NCBI GenBank assembly: GCA_965231905.1
Contig: CBDDOO010000001.1
Location: forward strand, 434,001 to 498,000
DNA length: 64,000 nt
Reading direction: 5' to 3'
Source: G963663315 sp965231905
GTDB lineage: Bacteria > Pseudomonadota > Gammaproteobacteria > Arenicellales > Poriferihabitantaceae
The notes under the pieces are model-generated. The model saw nothing but the letters and a program-made list of their open reading frames with translations. It searched no databases and had not been told where the DNA came from. This document shows, piece by piece, positions 61,643 through 64,000 of this stretch. Both the position numbers and the translations under genes were made by a program. Every line of letters begins with the position of its first letter. The stretch's first letter is position 1.

Positions 61643-62851
61643 TCACAATTCTTTTTTCGCGATGGCCCGCAATCCATTGGCAATATCCTGCTGGATGTCT
61701 GCGACGTCTTCAAGGCCGATACTCAACCGGATCAGGGAGTCGGTGACGCCGGCCTGGTCGCGCTCGCGCTGCGTAATTCTGCAATGGGTGGTGCTGGCCG
61801 GGTGAGTGACTGTGGTTTTGGTGTCGCCGAGGTTCCCGGTAATTGAAATCCATTCGGTATTGTCGATCAATCGCCAGGCGTCTTCGCGGTCGCCATGTAT
61901 TTCAAAAGAGACCACTCCGCCATATCCGGATTGCTGTTGCGAGGCCAGCTTGTGATCCGGGTGGGATTCGATCCCCGGATACCAGACCCGCCTGACCATC
62001 GGTTGCGATTCCAGCCAGGTTGCGACCCGGTTGGCGTTTGCGCTGTGTTGGCGCATGCGGACAGCCAATGTTTCGAGCGCCGTAAACAGGACCCAGGCGT
62101 TGAACGGGCTCAGGGTGGCTCCACAGGAGCGCATGACCTTGTACAGGGTCTCTGCAATGCTGTCATCATTGACCACGATGGCGCCGCCCAGGCACCGTCC
62201 CTGGCCGTCAATATACTTGGTTGCAGAGTGAATCACGATGTCTGCCCCGAGGCCGAGCGGCTGTTGAAATACCGGGGTCAGGAATGTGTTGTCGATGGCG
62301 AGCAGCGCGCCATGTTTCCGGGCAATGCCGGACAAGCGCCGGATGTCGGTGGTCTCGAGCAGGGGGTTTGAAGGGGTTTCCACGAAGAACAACCGGGTAT
62401 CCGGTCGGACGCTTTCCTCCCAGGCCGTGTAATCCTTAAGGTCAACGTAATCAGCTTCGATACCGAATCGCGAGAAAATGGTCTTGAACAGGTTGATGGT
62501 GGAACCGAACACGCTTCGGGAAACCACTACGTGGTCGCCTTGATTGAGGGCCGCCAGCGCCATCGTCGTAATGGCGGCCATCCCGGATGAGGTAGCGGTG
62601 CAATGCCGTCCGGTTTCAAGCGCCCGGATTCTTTCCTCGAATGTGCGGACGGACGGATTGGTAAACCTGGAGTAGATATTTCCCGGTTCCGTTTCACCGA
62701 ATCGCGCCGCCGCCTGTGCGGCGCTGTCGAATACGAAACTCGAAGTCAGGTAAATCGGGTCGCTGTGTTCGCCTTCGGGGCCGCGTTCCTGTCCACGCCG
62801 GACTGCCAGCGTTTCCCTGTCATGGTCGGATTTGCGGGTATGATTTTTCAT
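61643..62851 (-). CDS. metZ: O-succinylhomoserine sulfhydrylase
   Basis: 402 residues from ATG 62851. Cys/Met-metabolism PLP family; the PLP lysine lies in HSATKYIDGQGR, a GQGR ending characteristic of MetZ, with YSRFTNPSV and TPSNPLLE upstream. It makes homocysteine from O-succinylhomoserine and sulfide. The rhodanese-type gene precedes it by 10 bp in the same leftward operon, a sulfur-linked pair. Confidence 0.9.
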   Translation of the reverse strand: MKNHTRKSDHDRETLAVRRGQERGPEGEHSDPIYLTSSFVFDSAAQAAARFGETEPGNIYSRFTNPSVRTFEERIRALETGRHCTATSSGMAAITTMALAALNQGDHVVVSRSVFGSTINLFKTIFSRFGIEADYVDLKDYTAWEESVRPDTRLFFVETPSNPLLETTDIRRLSGIARKHGALLAIDNTFLTPVFQQPLGLGADIVIHSATKYIDGQGRCLGGAIVVNDDSIAETLYKVMRSCGATLSPFNAWVLFTALETLAVRMRQHSANANRVATWLESQPMVRRVWYPGIESHPDHKLASQQQSGYGGVVSFEIHGDREDAWRLIDNTEWISITGNLGDTKTTVTHPASTTHCRITQRERDQAGVTDSLIRLSIGLEDVADIQQDIANGLRAIAKKEL

Positions 62852-62861
62852 GGCGCTATCC

Positions 62862-63761
62862 TCATGACCCTGTAGAGTCGTCGCTTTCAATCGGGACCTC
62901 TTCGCAGTTCCCCCACTGCGACCATGATCCGGGGTAGGCATGGACGTTTTCATAACCCAGACTCTTCAAGACAATGCAGGTGTGGGATGAGCGGCGGTGG
63001 GTCTGGCAATAGGCGATAATTTCCTTTTCCGGCACAATGCCGAGACTCTGGTACTTCATCCGCAGTGTATGTTGATCCAGCAGTTGATAATGTCTGGCCG
63101 GGTCGGTGGTCTCTATCCAGTCCAGGTTGACAGCGCCGGGGATATGTCCGCCACGAGCTGCCAGTGGTTCCTCGCCAGTGAACTCCAGAGCCGACCGGGA
63201 ATCGAGTAAAACCACATTCGGATCATTCAGTTTCTCCAGAATCTGGTCTTTCGACCGGATGCCGTGGTTGCCGATTCTGGCGTTGCAGGTGGTCGGTTCC
63301 GGTTGGTGACACCGACGCTCCGTTGGCAGTCCGGTAGCCACCCAGGCGGAGTATCCTCCGTTCAGTAACGAGAACCCGCGATGCCCGATTACGTCCAGTG
63401 TCCAGAGTAACCGGCAGGCCGCGGCCCCGGCATCCTGATCGTAGGCGATGACATGCGTCTGCCGGGACAGTCCCAGCCAGGAAAACAGCGCGGAGAGTTT
63501 TTCTTCGCAAGGCAGCAGCCCAAGCACAGGCGGCCGCATTTCGACCAGGCAGTTATAATCAAGTCGTACCGCGTTCGGTAGGTGTCCAGAGTCGTATTCG
63601 CGCTTGCAGCGTAAATCCACCAGCAGGATATCCGGCTCAGAAACTGACTGGAACAGTTGGTCCGGGTTGATGATAACGGGGCGTGAGCGGTCGGTCTGAT
63701 CACGAAATTGAATAACACGCTGATCAACCTGTTGTTGATCTGTTCGGGAATATTGATACAT
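62862..63761 (-). CDS. Thiosulfate/mercaptopyruvate sulfurtransferase (rhodanese)
   Basis: 299 residues, tandem rhodanese domains. The N-terminal copy is inactive (no Cys loop), the C-terminal copy has the active loop Y-CQTHRRSSHT. It moves sulfane sulfur to acceptors, which suits its neighbour metZ. The ATG at 63761 fits the family length. Confidence 0.88.
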   Translation of the reverse strand: MYQYSRTDQQQVDQRVIQFRDQTDRSRPVIINPDQLFQSVSEPDILLVDLRCKREYDSGHLPNAVRLDYNCLVEMRPPVLGLLPCEEKLSALFSWLGLSRQTHVIAYDQDAGAAACRLLWTLDVIGHRGFSLLNGGYSAWVATGLPTERRCHQPEPTTCNARIGNHGIRSKDQILEKLNDPNVVLLDSRSALEFTGEEPLAARGGHIPGAVNLDWIETTDPARHYQLLDQHTLRMKYQSLGIVPEKEIIAYCQTHRRSSHTCIVLKSLGYENVHAYPGSWSQWGNCEEVPIESDDSTGS

Positions 63762-63828
63762 CTGAAAAATGCTCCGGAAGTTAAACGAAAACCCATGGGA
63801 CGAGACTCGGTCCTTGTAAGTCGGGTTT

Positions 63829-63914
63829 CGGGGAGCGTCAGATGAAAAGTCAGGTAAAAAACAACTATCGGGAAGTAATGGAGTTCACAATAATGCACAG
63901 GCCGACGCTCCCCG
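63829..63914 (+). promoter_or_regulatory. Long-range inverted repeat over a Shine-Dalgarno
   Basis: CGGGGAGCGTC (63829-63839) pairs perfectly with GACGCTCCCCG (63904-63914), 64 nt apart. The left arm includes the GGGGAG ribosome site of the small frame at 63842, the right arm lies inside it. Such pairing could regulate translation in cis; unproved. Confidence 0.45.
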
Positions 63915-63991
63915 TTGTACAGCAACAACAGACAGGCGCCAGTGGCATTGTATGGATGGCCGGATTGGTTGTGATGGAACTCATGCGCTAA
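63842..63991 (+). CDS. Possible 49-residue small protein
   Basis: ATG 63842 with a strong GGGGAG six bases upstream, ending at TAA 63991. The C-terminal third (GIVWMAGLVVMELM) is hydrophobic. Divergent from the rhodanese gene. No family recognised; could also be a regulatory leader peptide. Low confidence. Confidence 0.35.
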   Translation: MKSQVKNNYREVMEFTIMHRPTLPVVQQQQTGASGIVWMAGLVVMELMR

Positions 63992-64000
63992 GTATAGCCA

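Noticed and set aside
63762..64000. SAM riboswitch before the rhodanese-metZ operon
   Set aside because: No SAM-I, SAM-II or SAM-IV-like core recognised on the minus strand; only a single long-range inverted repeat.
1..64000. tRNA or rRNA genes
   Set aside because: No cloverleaf with TTCRANNC-type arm and no rRNA sequence recognised in the intergenic regions; a covariance-model scan was not possible.

Overview
This looks like one chromosomal segment of a gammaproteobacterium. The evidence is a yejABEF-type peptide importer, bolA, nadE, mutY, metZ, an AddA/AddB-like pair of the proteobacterial sort, a second EF-G and TRAP transporters. Base composition alternates between a GC-rich core and clearly AT-richer accessory blocks: sampled 60-base lines have 33 G/C in yejF (13921-13980), 21 in the 15 kb restriction gene (15241-15300) and 19 in the 58 kb island (58201-58260). 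Naming a genus from this sequence alone would be a guess. The mix of many amidases, TRAP import, nitrile hydratase, Calx-beta surface proteins and dense defence genes suggests a marine or host-associated heterotroph (inference).

Layout. 0-3 kb: defence patch with the tail of an unknown protein, a mntA-hepT toxin-antitoxin pair between 37-bp direct repeats, a PD-(D/E)XK nuclease, and degraded copies of the 3' ends of the nuclease and hepT. 3-8.8 kb: esterase, CbtBA cobalt importer, PPM-type methyltransferase, amidase, mutY. 8.9-14.5 kb: yejABEF-like operon. 14.6-16.4 kb: AT-rich restriction-modification cassette between 48-bp direct repeats. 16.5-24.3 kb: leftward operon phhB-addB-addA-FAD oxidoreductase. 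24.5-25.7 kb: cobalt-type nitrile hydratase alpha and beta. 25.8-28.5 kb: lipidated subtilisin-like protease and a small lipoprotein. 28.5-31.6 kb: leftward PLP enzymes and a phosphodiesterase. 31.7-38.8 kb: amidase, CitE-like lyase, TRAP transporter, amidase. 39-44 kb: assorted metabolic genes. 44-49.6 kb: a 1796-residue Calx-beta autotransporter-like protein with a (CGGCT)20 tract between its promoter and start codon. 49.7-52.3 kb: aminotransferase, EamA transporter, bolA. 52.3-53.3 kb: DNA methyltransferase with an EndoVII-like HNH protein. 53.5-54.9 kb: an intact insertion sequence with 16-bp target duplication. 55-57 kb: EF-G. 57.2-61.6 kb: AT-rich island with a three-gene operon (sce7726-like, sce7725-like, RES-domain), bracketed by two inverted copies of a small coiled-coil/membrane gene. 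61.6-63.8 kb: metZ and a rhodanese.

Togetherness. Cobalt uptake (cbtBA), the Co-type nitrile hydratase and three amidases would form a route from nitriles to acids, although the genes are not contiguous. The accessory loci repeatedly show direct or inverted repeats and leftover 3' gene ends at their borders, which suggests modular gain and loss by recombination. The strongest candidates for something undescribed are the sce7726-sce7725-RES operon inside inverted paralogues, and the pentanucleotide tract that could vary expression of the giant surface protein.
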